Source of the DNA: Vibrio rumoiensis 1S-45
Lineage (GTDB): Bacteria; Pseudomonadota; Gammaproteobacteria; Enterobacterales; Vibrionaceae
NCBI RefSeq assembly: GCF_000286955.2
Contig: NZ_AJYK02000115.1
Coordinates: forward strand, 1 to 64,000
Direction: 5' to 3'
Length of the DNA: 64,000 bases
Position 1 is the stretch's first letter; every line of letters begins with the position of its first letter. The position numbers and the translations under genes were made by a program. The notes below the pieces were generated by a model. The model made no database searches and was not told where the DNA came from. It was given only the letters and a program-made list of their open reading frames with translations. Positions 1 through 8,684 of the stretch are shown piece after piece.

Positions 1-3
1 CAG

Positions 4-75
4 TGAGGGCGCATTATAGGGAGTTAAATTTCATTGGCAATAGAAAACTTCAAAAAAACTTAAAAAAACCACTCG
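4..75 (-). promoter_or_regulatory. rRNA operon P1-type promoter reading out of the left edge
   Basis: On the minus strand there is a TATAAT -10 (13-18), a 16-bp spacer and a TTGCCA -35 (35-40). The discriminator GCGCC directly follows the -10, and the predicted start A at position 4 lies nine bases past the -10, as in E. coli rrn P1 promoters. An A/T-tract region (about 41-75) resembles an UP element. In E. coli an rRNA operon (rrnG) also lies downstream of clpB. The rRNA genes themselves would be outside the window, so this is inferred from the promoter alone. Confidence 0.75.
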
Positions 76-135
76 TTCGAACACTTATCGACCAAGTGTT
101 TATTTTTACAACTTTTCACACCTATAACTAACATT

Positions 136-144
136 TTATCCACA
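136..144 (+). promoter_or_regulatory. Perfect DnaA box between clpB and the rrn-type promoter
   Basis: TTATCCACA matches the high-affinity DnaA box exactly. It lies about 130 bp upstream of the predicted rrn start. Whether DnaA acts here is unknown; a single 9-mer can occur by chance in AT-rich DNA. Confidence 0.4.
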
Positions 145-265
145 GAGTTATTAAAAATGAATGATATCTCTCAGTTTTAATCTCTACCACTTTTTAAATT
201 ACCATCTCTATTAATTAGTTTTAGAATGATTATTTGAGTGCATGACAATCAAATAATAGTGCAAC

Positions 266-297
266 TATAAAAAAGGGAGCCACATAAGGCTCCCTTT
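266..297 (-). terminator. Rho-independent terminator of clpB
   Basis: A 10-bp perfect stem (272-281 with 288-297) around a 6-base loop is followed on the minus strand by a T run. It lies 20 bases past the clpB stop. Confidence 0.9.
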
Positions 298-317
298 AAC
301 GTACTTGCAACAACTAA

Positions 318-2894
318 CTATGATTGATTAGCAACTATCTGATCATCCTTTACGGTTAAATGAACCGTTTGGCCAGGAATCAATTCCCCCGACAAAATCG
401 AGCGCGCTAATGGATTCTCCACCATCTGCTGAATTGCTCGTTTCAAAGGTCTCGCACCATATACAGGATCAAAGCCAACTTGAGCGACTAATTCCAACGC
501 ATCATCACCAACATCAAGAATATATTCTTTTTCAGCCATACGCTGACTTAAGCGTTCTAATTGAATAGAGGCTATCGATTTTATTTGCTCTTGCCCTAAT
601 GGATGGAATACGACGCTTTCATCTACACGATTTAAGAACTCAGGTCTAAAGTGCTGACTAACAATTTCCATCACTTCTGCTTTCATCGAGTCATAAGTCG
701 AGGTCGCGGCCTTTTCTTGGATTCGATCCGATCCTAAGTTCGATGTCATTATCACAACAGTATTTTTAAAATCTACCGTACGACCTTGTCCATCCGTTAA
801 GCGGCCATCATCTAGCACTTGAAGTAAAATATTAAATACATCAGGATGCGCCTTTTCAACCTCATCCAATAAAATCACTGAATAAGGTTTACGGCGAACC
901 GCTTCTGTTAAGTAACCCCCCTCCTCATAACCAACATAACCAGGAGGTGCGCCAACCAAACGTGAAACCGAATGCTTTTCCATAAATTCAGACATATCAA
1001 TCCGAACCATGGCATCTGCACTATCAAACATAAAGCTTGCCAACGTTTTACATAGCTCAGTTTTACCCACCCCTGTAGGCCCTAAAAATAAGAATGAACC
1101 AATCGGTTTATTCGGATCAGATAATCCAGCTCTGCTACGACGAATAGCATTGGAAACCACTTCTACCGCTTCTTTTTGTCCAATAACACGTTCATGCAAT
1201 ACTGTTTCCATAGAAAGCAACTTAGCTTTTTCTGCTTCTAACATTTTAGAGACAGGGATACCGGTTTGTTTAGAGAGTACTTCAGCAATTTCCGCATCAG
1301 TTACGCGATTTTTCAAAAGCGTCATCTCTATCGTCTCGGCTTGTGATGCTATCTCTAATTGTTTTTCAAGTTCTGGAATTTTACCGTATTGCAATTCAGA
1401 CATACGTTGCAAGTCACCCGCACGGCGAGCCACATCCATATCTAAACGCGCTTGTTCTAATTCGGTTTTAATATGTTGTGTACCGGAAAGTGCTGCTTTT
1501 TCCGTTTTCCACACTTCTTCGAGTTCAGAATATTCACGCTCTTTTTCTGTTAACTCTTGGTTTAAGATTTCCAACCGCTTAGTACTTGCCGCATCACTTT
1601 CATTGAGCAGTGCTTGTTGCTCTATTTTTAATTGAATAATACGGCGATCTAACTTATCCAAAGATTCTGGTTTTGAATCCATTTGAATTCGAATACTCGA
1701 TGCTGCTTCATCAATTAAATCGATCGCTTTATCTGGCAATTGTCTATCTGAGACATAACGATGAGATAATGTGGCCGCAGCAACAATCGCAGGGTCAGTA
1801 ATTTCAACATGATGATGAAGTTCATAACGCTCTTTTAAACCACGTAAAATAGCAATGGTGTCTTCAACGCTAGGCTCATCCACCAGCACTTTTTGGAAAC
1901 GACGTTCTAATGCTGGATCTTTTTCAACATATTGCCGATATTCATCTAGCGTGGTTGCGCCGACACAATGCAACTCACCACGCGCTAACGCAGGTTTAAG
2001 CATGTTACCGGCATCCATTGAACCTTCGCCTTTACCAGCACCAACCATGGTATGTAGTTCATCAATAAATAAAATAATATTGCCATCTTCTTGGGCAAGT
2101 TCGTTAAGCACCGCTTTTAATCGCTCTTCAAACTCTCCACGATATTTAGCACCAGCAATCAACGCGCCCATATCTAAAGATAAAACCCGCCGTCCACGTA
2201 AACCTTCTGGTACTTCATTATTGATGATACGTAATGCTAAACCTTCAACAATCGCCGTTTTACCAACACCGGGTTGACCAATCAACACAGGGTTATTTTT
2301 GGTTCGGCGTTGCAGTACTTGAATCGTGCGACGAATTTCATCATCACGGCCAATCACAGGATCGAGTTTGCCTTGCTCAGCACGTTCCGTTAAATCAATG
2401 GTGTATTTTTCTAATGCTTGACGTTTTTCTTCTGCATTAGGATCATCAACATTTTGACCACCACGAATTTCATCAATGGCTTTAGCCACTTTATCTTTAG
2501 TTAAACCCAAGTCTTTAAATAACTTGCCTAACGCGCCACGATCTTCAACTGCCGCTAATAAAAAAATCTCGGATGATATGTAAGCATCTTTTCGTTGTTG
2601 GGCAAATTGGTCGCAGAGGTTTAATAAATTACCAAGGGTTTTCGATAATTGTACGTCACCGCCAGTGCCTGTCACTTTCGGCAATTTATCTAATTCTTGG
2701 CTTAATTTTGATCGCAGCTGGGTACCATCAACACCGAGCATAGTGAAAATAGGTCGAATCGTGCTGCCATCTTGATTCAATAATGCCTGCATCAAATGCA
2801 CAGGCTCGATGAATTGATGATCTCGGCCTAACGCAAGTGATTGTGCATCAGAAATAGCAAGCTGGAATTTACTGGTGAATTTGTCAAAACGCAT
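318..2894 (-). CDS. clpB: ClpB disaggregase (Hsp100 AAA+ chaperone)
   Basis: ClpB is a cytosolic hexameric ATPase that works with DnaK to extract polypeptides from aggregates. The 858-residue protein is full length for the family. It has the N-terminal Clp repeat domain (about 1-145), a first AAA+ module with Walker A GQPGVGKT near 206, the coiled-coil middle domain (about 400-525), and a second AAA+ module with Walker A GPTGVGKT near 606. The ATG at 2892-2894 has a GGAGG ribosome site just upstream. A heat-shock type promoter precedes it and a strong hairpin terminator follows. No IGF/IGL ClpP-binding loop is expected or seen, consistent with a disaggregase rather than a protease subunit. 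Confidence 0.98.
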   Translation of the reverse strand: MRFDKFTSKFQLAISDAQSLALGRDHQFIEPVHLMQALLNQDGSTIRPIFTMLGVDGTQLRSKLSQELDKLPKVTGTGGDVQLSKTLGNLLNLCDQFAQQRKDAYISSEIFLLAAVEDRGALGKLFKDLGLTKDKVAKAIDEIRGGQNVDDPNAEEKRQALEKYTIDLTERAEQGKLDPVIGRDDEIRRTIQVLQRRTKNNPVLIGQPGVGKTAIVEGLALRIINNEVPEGLRGRRVLSLDMGALIAGAKYRGEFEERLKAVLNELAQEDGNIILFIDELHTMVGAGKGEGSMDAGNMLKPALARGELHCVGATTLDEYRQYVEKDPALERRFQKVLVDEPSVEDTIAILRGLKERYELHHHVEITDPAIVAAATLSHRYVSDRQLPDKAIDLIDEAASSIRIQMDSKPESLDKLDRRIIQLKIEQQALLNESDAASTKRLEILNQELTEKEREYSELEEVWKTEKAALSGTQHIKTELEQARLDMDVARRAGDLQRMSELQYGKIPELEKQLEIASQAETIEMTLLKNRVTDAEIAEVLSKQTGIPVSKMLEAEKAKLLSMETVLHERVIGQKEAVEVVSNAIRRSRAGLSDPNKPIGSFLFLGPTGVGKTELCKTLASFMFDSADAMVRIDMSEFMEKHSVSRLVGAPPGYVGYEEGGYLTEAVRRKPYSVILLDEVEKAHPDVFNILLQVLDDGRLTDGQGRTVDFKNTVVIMTSNLGSDRIQEKAATSTYDSMKAEVMEIVSQHFRPEFLNRVDESVVFHPLGQEQIKSIASIQLERLSQRMAEKEYILDVGDDALELVAQVGFDPVYGARPLKRAIQQMVENPLARSILSGELIPGQTVHLTVKDDQIVANQS

Positions 2895-2965
2895 AATAAG
2901 CCTCCACTTTCAATAAAGACACTTCAGAAAAAAGTGCCTCAAAAGAAACGTTATTTATGGCTTAT

Positions 2966-2994
2966 AGATGGATGCTAAGGAGAGAGTTTTCAAG
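2966..2994 (-). promoter_or_regulatory. RpoH (sigma-32) heat-shock promoter of clpB
   Basis: Reading leftwards, CTTGAAA (2988-2994) and ATCCATCT (2966-2973) are separated by 14 bp. The sigma-32 consensus is CTTGAAA, 13-15 bp, CCCCATNT, so the -35 is perfect and the -10 matches six of eight. The location directly upstream of clpB, a classic heat-shock gene, supports the call. Confidence 0.7.
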
Positions 2995-3018
2995 AGCAGG
3001 AGATTAATAGAACGAATA

Positions 3019-3771
3019 TCATTCCATCCAAATAAAAGTTGCTTGTCGACCTGTCACACCATCACGGCGATAAGAGTAAAAGTCATCCGGTTCAGAAAAA
3101 GTACATCGCTGACTATCAAAAACCTGCTCTACACCAGCAAGATTTAATCTCTGTGTAGCAAGCAAAGACATATTCGCCAACCACTTCTTCGGGCTATCTT
3201 TTGCTGCTCTTTTCGGGTGATGTCGGATAAAAGCGTCACGAGCATGGGAATCAAAATGAGTAAATACTTCAAAGACATCACTACCTACTTCAAAAGCATT
3301 TGAACCAATAGCCGGTCCAATCCAAGCCATAACTTGACTAGGTTTTGTGAATTGTTGCACCGCATTTTCTAAAATACCATCAGCAAGCCCACGCCAACCG
3401 GCATGCACTGCCGCAACTTGCGTGCCATCAGTATTGGTTAGCAATACCGGCAAACAATCTGCAGTCATCACCGTACATACGATTTTTTTATGAGTCGTAA
3501 TGGCACCATCGCCATCTAACGCTTGATGAGTCAGTTTATTAAGTTCAATCACCGAATTCGAATGCGTTTGATTCAACCAAACTGGTGAGGTTGGCATTGC
3601 TGCACCAGCCACCACCAAATTACGGTTTGTCTGTACAAGAACTTCATCATCTCCCACATGCATACCCAGATTTAACCCTTGATACACACCTTGCGATACA
3701 CCCTCCCAACGAGTTGAGCTAAATGCTTTCACATTTTTAGGTGCAGGCCAATTAGGAGAAATAAACTTCAT
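3019..3771 (-). CDS. pgeF: PgeF (YfiH), multicopper-laccase-like peptidoglycan editing factor
   Basis: A 250-residue protein of the YfiH/DUF152 family. E. coli PgeF keeps Ser from replacing Ala in the peptidoglycan stem; other members act on purine nucleosides, so the substrate here is not certain. Expected metal-site residues are visible: the His in NQTHSNSV (about 70), the Cys in TADCLPV (about 107) and the His in VHAGWRG (about 124). It starts 6 bases after the rluD stop, so the two are very likely co-transcribed, as in E. coli. It is followed by clpB, which has its own heat-shock promoter. Confidence 0.93.
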   Translation of the reverse strand: MKFISPNWPAPKNVKAFSSTRWEGVSQGVYQGLNLGMHVGDDEVLVQTNRNLVVAGAAMPTSPVWLNQTHSNSVIELNKLTHQALDGDGAITTHKKIVCTVMTADCLPVLLTNTDGTQVAAVHAGWRGLADGILENAVQQFTKPSQVMAWIGPAIGSNAFEVGSDVFEVFTHFDSHARDAFIRHHPKRAAKDSPKKWLANMSLLATQRLNLAGVEQVFDSQRCTFSEPDDFYSYRRDGVTGRQATFIWME

Positions 3772-3777
3772 TGCAAC

Positions 3778-4749
3778 TTATTCCTCTTCTTTATTGTCTT
3801 TCGCATCTTGACGCAGAGCTTCAGCCATCACGATCATATCGTCAGGGACAGGGGCATGGAATGACATTTCCTCACCAGTTCCTGGATGTTTAAACTTCAA
3901 CATCACCGCATGAAGTGCTTGACGATCAAAGTTACGGATCATTTCCGTTAGCTCTTGAGATGCGCCTTTAGGAATACGGGCACGACCACCATAAGCAATA
4001 TCCCCTAACAAAGGATGTTGAATATAAGCCATGTGAACACGAATTTGGTGAGTACGACCTGTCTCTAAACGTAAACGAATACGAGTATGAACTCGGAAAT
4101 GCTCAGCCACACGATAATGAGTAATCGCAGGCTTACCTAATTCATTCACCGCCATTAAAGTACGTTTGGTTGAATGGCGACCAATTGGCTTTTCTACCAT
4201 CCCACCCGCAGTCATGTTACCAATGATAATGGCTTCATATTCACGAGTTATATTACGCTTTTGAAGCGCACGAACTAAACGGGTTTGTGCTTGAACCGTT
4301 TTCGCCACCACCATTAAGCCTGTCGTATCTTTATCCAAACGATGAACAATACCAGCTCGAGGTACTTCAGCGATCGAAGGGTAATGATGCAACAATGCAT
4401 TCAAAACCGTACCATCAGGTGTACCTGCGCCAGGGTGAACGACAAGATCGCGAGGTTTATTAATCACGATGATGTGATCATCTTCATGAACAATATCAAG
4501 AGGAATATCTTGAGCTTCCCAACGTTGTTCATCTTCTAACTCGGCTTGAACGGTAACTTCTTCACCGCCCATCACTCGAGTGCGAGCTTTAGTTACTACC
4601 TCACCATTAACTTGAACCTTGCCGTCAAGCAACCATTCTTTAAGGCGAGAACGAGAAAATTCTGAAAATAATTCAGCAATCGCTTGATCTAAGCGCTGCC
4701 CTAATTGAGAATCTTTTACTGTATCGGTGCGTATTATCTGCTGGGCCAT
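3778..4749 (-). CDS. rluD: RluD, 23S rRNA pseudouridine synthase (1911/1915/1917)
   Basis: RluD isomerises three uridines in helix 69 of 23S rRNA and supports ribosome assembly and termination. The protein (323 residues, family-typical) has an N-terminal S4 RNA-binding domain (about 15-80) and an RsuA/RluA catalytic domain with the motif GIVHRLDKDTTG, whose Asp is the catalytic nucleophile. It is divergent from bamD and upstream of pgeF, the same arrangement as in E. coli (yfiH-rluD / bamD). Confidence 0.97.
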   Translation of the reverse strand: MAQQIIRTDTVKDSQLGQRLDQAIAELFSEFSRSRLKEWLLDGKVQVNGEVVTKARTRVMGGEEVTVQAELEDEQRWEAQDIPLDIVHEDDHIIVINKPRDLVVHPGAGTPDGTVLNALLHHYPSIAEVPRAGIVHRLDKDTTGLMVVAKTVQAQTRLVRALQKRNITREYEAIIIGNMTAGGMVEKPIGRHSTKRTLMAVNELGKPAITHYRVAEHFRVHTRIRLRLETGRTHQIRVHMAYIQHPLLGDIAYGGRARIPKGASQELTEMIRNFDRQALHAVMLKFKHPGTGEEMSFHAPVPDDMIVMAEALRQDAKDNKEEE

Positions 4750-4910
4750 ATCGAACTTTTTAAAAAACCATGAGACTAATATCCAATAATATGGATAAAA
4801 TAGGTCTATTCACCGTTATTGGTAAAATAGTGTTATTCACCATTGTATCTGTTAAGTTGTAAGAAGTAACGGACGCGACAATATTTAATTCAAGGAATTT
4901 TATCCTCACA

Positions 4911-5639
4911 ATGAAACGCCAATACCTTTTGGGTCTAATTACCCTACTTTTATTAGCTGGCTGTGCCGACAATAAAGACGCAGTTCCGGACATGCCACCG
5001 TCGGATCTCTATACTCAAGCACAGCAACAGTTACAATCTGGCGATTGGGCTGACGCAATAAAAAAACTTGAAGCTCTAGATTCGCGCTATCCTTTTGGCC
5101 CTTATTCAGATCAAGTACAACTCGATCTCATTTTTGCCTACTACAAAAATGGCGATTACCCATTAACTTTAGCTACTATTTCTCGTTTTACCCGTTTAAA
5201 TCCAACTCATGAGCGTTCAGATTGGATATTATACATGCGTGGTTTAACTCATATGGCTCAAGATTCAAACTTTATGCACACGCTTTTTGGGATTGATCGT
5301 TCAGACCGAGATCCTGAACCGGTTAAATCCGCCTTTAGTGATTTTAAACGCTTACTTGAACGCTACCCAACAAGCCAATACGCTGCCGACTCTCGCATTC
5401 GTTTATTAGCATTAAAAAACCGCTTAGCAGAATATGACTTAGCCTCTGCTGATTTTTATCTGCGCCGTAAAGCTTGGATTGCAGCAATTAACCGTAGCCA
5501 AGAAATCCAAAAAACGTATCCGGATACGAAGGCTGCACATGAGTCATTAGAAATTCAACTTAAAGCTTATAAAGCCTTAAATTTAGAAGATGGCATTCAA
5601 CAAACGCAAACTCTCATCGATTTAAACAACAAAAAATAA
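4911..5639 (+). CDS. bamD: BamD outer-membrane assembly lipoprotein
   Basis: BamD is an essential periplasmic lipoprotein of the BAM complex that inserts beta-barrel proteins. The 242-residue product has a signal peptide with lipobox LAGC, lipidated Cys at residue 18, followed by tetratricopeptide-like helices (for example SGDWADAIKKLEALDSRYP and the matching later repeats) covering most of the protein. It is divergently transcribed from rluD and ends in its own terminator. Length and sequence agree with Vibrio and E. coli BamD (YfiO). Confidence 0.97.
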   Translation: MKRQYLLGLITLLLLAGCADNKDAVPDMPPSDLYTQAQQQLQSGDWADAIKKLEALDSRYPFGPYSDQVQLDLIFAYYKNGDYPLTLATISRFTRLNPTHERSDWILYMRGLTHMAQDSNFMHTLFGIDRSDRDPEPVKSAFSDFKRLLERYPTSQYAADSRIRLLALKNRLAEYDLASADFYLRRKAWIAAINRSQEIQKTYPDTKAAHESLEIQLKAYKALNLEDGIQQTQTLIDLNNKK

Positions 5640-5661
5640 ATGTTTATTGAAGAGCTATCAG

Positions 5662-5687
5662 AGCAGCGAGCAATCGCTGCTTTTTTT
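5662..5687 (+). terminator. Terminator of bamD
   Basis: An 8-bp perfect stem (5662-5669 with 5674-5681) carries a GCAA tetraloop and ends in a run of seven T. Confidence 0.92.
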
Positions 5688-5751
5688 ATGCGTTGCTCTA
5701 ACCAAAACACGAACAACACCAAAAGCAGGATAAATTAGATAACAGAGGAGA

Positions 5752-5775
5752 ATGATGAAAAAACACACAGAATAA
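5752..5775 (+). other. Seven-codon mini-ORF with strong ribosome site (bamD-raiA gap)
   Basis: The 374-bp gap 5640-6013 holds the bamD terminator and the raiA upstream region. Within it GAGGAG (5745-5750) precedes an ATG-ATG start of a 7-codon ORF (MMKKHTE, stop at 5773-5775). No downstream coding continuation is visible. It could be a leader peptide, a remnant, or chance. Confidence 0.25.
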
Positions 5776-5890
5776 ATTTCAATTAAAACAAGCCCCTAAA
5801 AACATAAATCTTTAGTAGCCATTCAATCTAATCTACTCATTTCTCACAGAAGAACAAGCCTTTTACTTGTATAAAATCATTAACTTTTGT

Positions 5891-5953
5891 TTATGATCAC
5901 ATTTACGTATCTATATAGCCATATAACTGATAAAGATGATCTTAATCACATTT
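5891..5953 (+). promoter_or_regulatory. Possible CRP half-sites upstream of raiA
   Basis: Two copies of the CRP half-site (G/A)ATCACATTT occur at 5896-5905 and 5944-5953, 48 bp apart. The opposite half-sites are weak (TGTGA present, TCACA poorly matched), so binding is uncertain. raiA is a starvation-response gene, which makes cAMP-CRP control plausible. Confidence 0.25.
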
Positions 5954-6013
5954 ATTTCGATTTAAAACGGTAATCTGAAAGCAACTAATCAAGGTCGCAA
6001 GAGGAAAGAATCT

Positions 6014-6352
6014 ATGACTATAAATGTAACTGGTAAAAATATCGAAGTGACCTCTTCTATCCGTGAATACATTGAGGCTAAATTCAAAAAGCTTGAAAAA
6101 TGGCAAATTGAACTCATACACTGCCAAGCAACCATTAGCACTGAACCGGGTAATCAACAAAAAATTGAAGCAACGATTACGGTACCAAAGGGCCAACTTG
6201 TTGCATCCGCTTCACATGAAGATCTGTATAAAGCCATCAATGAAGCCGAACATAAATTGGAACGCCAACTAAACAAACTCAGCCACAAGCCAGAAGCCAA
6301 ACGAGCTAAAGCTGAAAAAATTGAAGTTGAAGAAGAGGCCGAAGTCGAATAA
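6014..6352 (+). CDS. raiA: RaiA (YfiA, protein Y), ribosome-associated inhibitor
   Basis: A 112-residue short-form ribosome hibernation factor. RaiA binds the 30S decoding channel in stationary phase or cold, blocks tRNA entry and opposes 100S dimer formation. The fold core is visible from MTINVTGKNIEVTSSIREY to about residue 95, followed by an acidic C-terminal tail (EVEEEAEVE) like that of E. coli RaiA and unlike short Hpf. The ATG has an AGAGGA ribosome site 8 bases upstream. It lies between bamD and pheA as in E. coli and has its own terminator. Confidence 0.95.
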   Translation: MTINVTGKNIEVTSSIREYIEAKFKKLEKWQIELIHCQATISTEPGNQQKIEATITVPKGQLVASASHEDLYKAINEAEHKLERQLNKLSHKPEAKRAKAEKIEVEEEAEVE

Positions 6353-6382
6353 TCCGCTCTCTGAAATAACAGTAAACCTTTA

Positions 6383-6409
6383 TAGCGCTCAATTGGGCGC
6401 TATTTTTTT
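6383..6409 (+). terminator. Terminator of raiA
   Basis: Stem 6383-6390 with 6395-6402 (eight pairs, one G-T) and loop AATT, followed by seven T. The pheA promoter begins a few bases later. Confidence 0.9.
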
Positions 6410-6411
6410 GC

Positions 6412-6440
6412 TTGACGCTTTATCCTTGCTTGCTTATGGT
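6412..6440 (+). promoter_or_regulatory. pheL-pheA promoter
   Basis: TTGACG (6412-6417), a 17-bp spacer and TATGGT (6435-6440) give a plausible sigma-70 promoter about 30 bases upstream of the pheL start. It sits directly after the raiA terminator. Confidence 0.6.
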
Positions 6441-6468
6441 GTTATCTCTTTACAGGAAAATAAATATT

Positions 6469-6516
6469 ATGCATTCATTCAAACTGTTCTTTTTTGGCTT
6501 CTTTTTTCCATCCTAA
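6469..6516 (+). CDS. pheL: PheL, phenylalanine operon leader peptide
   Basis: A 15-codon ORF, MHSFKLFFFGFFFPS, containing seven Phe codons (positions 4, 7-9 and 11-13), with an AGGA ribosome site upstream. A typical transcription attenuator follows 47 bases later and pheA begins 88 bases after the stop. When charged tRNA-Phe is scarce the ribosome stalls on the Phe codons, favouring an antiterminator and pheA expression. E. coli PheL is also 15 residues with seven Phe. It is too short for ordinary gene calling. Confidence 0.93.
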   Translation: MHSFKLFFFGFFFPS

Positions 6517-6562
6517 CTGGTGGGGCTAGATGTCGTTTTAAAAATAAGCCAAAAACGGACAG

Positions 6563-6590
6563 AAAGCCTCCCACTCTGGGGGGCTTTTTT
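6563..6590 (+). terminator. pheA transcription attenuator
   Basis: Stem 6563-6572 with 6578-6587 (loop ACTCT, one G-T pair) ends in a T run, 13 bases before the pheA ATG. An alternative pairing of GGGGCT just after pheL (about 6522-6527) with AGCCTC in the 5' arm (6565-6570) would act as antiterminator. This is the classic Phe attenuation layout. Confidence 0.88.
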
Positions 6591-6603
6591 ATAGGGATAA
6601 GTT

Positions 6604-7785
6604 ATGACTCAACACCAATATTCACTTGAAGAAATTAGGCTTAGACTTAATGAGCTTGATGACCAGTTACTTAGCATTATTTCTGAGCGCCGCGCACTCA
6701 GCATTGAAGTGGCCAAGAGCAAGGTTGAAACCTCTAAACCAGTTCGAGATGCAAAGCGTGAACAAGAGTTATTGGTAAAATTGATAAATAACGGTAAAGA
6801 AAAATACCAACTTGACGCCACCTACATCACCAAGCTTTTTCACACCATTATTGAAGACTCTGTCTTACTACAACAATCATACCTACAAGACCTTGCTAAC
6901 CCGCAGCAAAGTAGAAAGCCGTTAGCCAGAGTAGCCTTTCTCGGTGCCAAAGGATCTTATTCGCACTTAGCAAGCCGTGAGTACTTCAGCCGTAAAAATA
7001 CCGAACTCATTGAACTCAATTGCAGTCATTTTAAAGAAGTGGCTTCAACCGTAGAATCTGGCCACGCCGATTTTGGTGTACTACCCATTGAAAATACCAG
7101 TTCAGGCTCCATCAACGAAGTTTACGACTTATTACAACATACGACGTTGTATATTGTGGGTGAGTTAACCCTTCCCATTGAACATTGCTTGCTTGCACCA
7201 CAAGAGATGCGCTTGGAAGACATCAAAACCCTTTATTCTCACCCACAACCTCATCAACAATGCAGTGAGTTTTTAAGCCGATTAAATGGGGTGACTTTAG
7301 AATCTTGTGCAAGTACTGCTGATGCCATGCAAAAAGTCAAAGACATGAAGCAAACGGATGTTGCAGCAATTGGTAACTCGTCCAGTGGTAAATTGTATGG
7401 TCTACAGATCATTAAAGAGAACATTGCTAACCAAACGGAAAACCATACTCGTTTTATTGTAGTGGCGCGTAAACCGGTTGAAGTCTCAACTCAGATCCCA
7501 GCAAAAACGACTGTTATCATGTCGACATCACAAGAAACTGGATCTTTAGTACAAACTTTACTTGTACTGCAACGCTACGGCATCAACATGACCAAGCTTG
7601 AGTCTCGCCCAATCATGGGTAACCCTTGGGAAGAAATGTTCTATGTGGATTTAAAAGCCCATTTAGAATCACAAGAAATGCAACAAGCAATAGTGGAACT
7701 CACAAAAATCACACGCCACCTCAAAGTGCTAGGTTGCTATCCAATTGAAAACATTAAGCCAACACAAGTAAAACTGGAGTCGTAA
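6604..7785 (+). CDS. pheA: PheA, bifunctional chorismate mutase / prephenate dehydratase
   Basis: PheA converts chorismate to prephenate and then phenylpyruvate, the committed steps to phenylalanine. The 393-residue protein has an AroQ-type chorismate mutase (about 1-90), a prephenate dehydratase domain (about 105-290) with the catalytic NHTRF motif near 280, and a C-terminal ACT domain (about 300-380) with ESRP and GSLV motifs for Phe feedback inhibition. It is preceded by pheL and an attenuator. yjjX follows after one base, implying co-transcription. Confidence 0.98.
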   Translation: MTQHQYSLEEIRLRLNELDDQLLSIISERRALSIEVAKSKVETSKPVRDAKREQELLVKLINNGKEKYQLDATYITKLFHTIIEDSVLLQQSYLQDLANPQQSRKPLARVAFLGAKGSYSHLASREYFSRKNTELIELNCSHFKEVASTVESGHADFGVLPIENTSSGSINEVYDLLQHTTLYIVGELTLPIEHCLLAPQEMRLEDIKTLYSHPQPHQQCSEFLSRLNGVTLESCASTADAMQKVKDMKQTDVAAIGNSSSGKLYGLQIIKENIANQTENHTRFIVVARKPVEVSTQIPAKTTVIMSTSQETGSLVQTLLVLQRYGINMTKLESRPIMGNPWEEMFYVDLKAHLESQEMQQAIVELTKITRHLKVLGCYPIENIKPTQVKLES

Positions 7786-7786
7786 G

Positions 7787-8326
7787 GTGTCTAATTCGTC
7801 TTTACAAAAGGTCGTTGTGGCTTCGCTTAATCCTGCAAAAATTCAAGCAGTTGAAAGCGCGTTTAAAGCTTCATTCCCAGCAACAACCTTCACCTTTGAA
7901 GGCGTATCGGTTGCTAGTGAGGTTCCCGATCAACCAATGAATGATCAGGAAACAAAACTTGGTGCTTTAAATCGAGTGAGAAATGCCAAAGTTAAGATCA
8001 ATGATGGCGATTATTATGTGGGCTTAGAGGCTGGGATTGAAGGTGATTTCACATATGCATGGATGATCATCGAAGATAACCATAAACAAATAAAGCGTGG
8101 AGAGTCTCGCTCAGCTTGCCTAATGCTTCCCCCTTCCGTCTTAGAAAAAGTACGCCAGGGTAAAGAGCTTGGGTATGTTATGGATGAAGTGTTCTCTACC
8201 GAGAATATTAAACAAAAAGGTGGCGCGATAGGTTTACTAACACACCACCAATTGACTCGAAGTTCGGTTTACCACCAAGCGTTAGTGCTGGCTTTAATTC
8301 CGTTTTTAAATCCAGAGCACTTTTAG
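7787..8326 (+). CDS. yjjX: YjjX, inosine/xanthosine triphosphatase
   Basis: YjjX hydrolyses ITP and XTP (non-canonical purine nucleotides) to keep them out of nucleic acids. The 179-residue product shows the family N-terminus with VASLNPAKIQAVESAF and later VGLEAGIEGD. The start is GTG at 7787-7789, one base after the pheA stop, with a ribosome site inside the end of pheA, so translation is probably coupled. In E. coli yjjX neighbours trpR; here trpR lies just downstream on the other strand. Confidence 0.92.
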   Translation: MSNSSLQKVVVASLNPAKIQAVESAFKASFPATTFTFEGVSVASEVPDQPMNDQETKLGALNRVRNAKVKINDGDYYVGLEAGIEGDFTYAWMIIEDNHKQIKRGESRSACLMLPPSVLEKVRQGKELGYVMDEVFSTENIKQKGGAIGLLTHHQLTRSSVYHQALVLALIPFLNPEHF

Positions 8327-8353
8327 ATTCAGCCTTTCTTATAACTCTCGTTA

Positions 8354-8680
8354 TTACTCTTTATCTACAGCAGCTTGCAACATACGTTGAAGTTGCTGTT
8401 TTTTATCTTGCTCAAGCTTTTTAAGCTCAGTCGAACCTCGAGTGATCGTCGCAACACCTACCCCTAACATTTGGCTGATCTGGCGTTGAGAGTGCTCCCC
8501 TTTCATAAGTTCATGCAAAATATTCATTCTAGCAAGCAGCGCCTCACGCTCATCGAAAGTCAGCAACATCGACAACAAAAAGTCCAATTGTTCCTGCTGG
8601 CAAGATTGTTCTAATAAAGATAACACATCTTGCCATCGTTCAAATTCCGGAGTGCCTTTAGGCTCAGTAGCGTTCGTCAT
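8354..8680 (-). CDS. trpR: TrpR, tryptophan repressor
   Basis: TrpR is a Trp-dependent dimeric repressor of the trp, aroH and mtr genes in enterics. The 108-residue protein has the TrpR fold with the helix-turn-helix SQRQISQMLGVGVATITRGS near residues 66-85. It begins 4 bases after the slt stop, so it is in an operon with slt, as in E. coli. The gap to the convergent yjjX is short (27 bases) and shows no clear terminator. Confidence 0.96.
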   Translation of the reverse strand: MTNATEPKGTPEFERWQDVLSLLEQSCQQEQLDFLLSMLLTFDEREALLARMNILHELMKGEHSQRQISQMLGVGVATITRGSTELKKLEQDKKQQLQRMLQAAVDKE

Positions 8681-8684
8681 GAAT

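Noticed and set aside
1009-1635. 208-codon plus-strand frame opposite clpB
   Set aside because: It is antisense to conserved clpB codons, is Ser-rich and low in complexity, and is typical of a shadow frame.
4342-4539. Small plus-strand frames inside rluD, ileS, lysS and other genes
   Set aside because: They lie antisense to well-conserved genes, lack ribosome sites and give no family resemblance.
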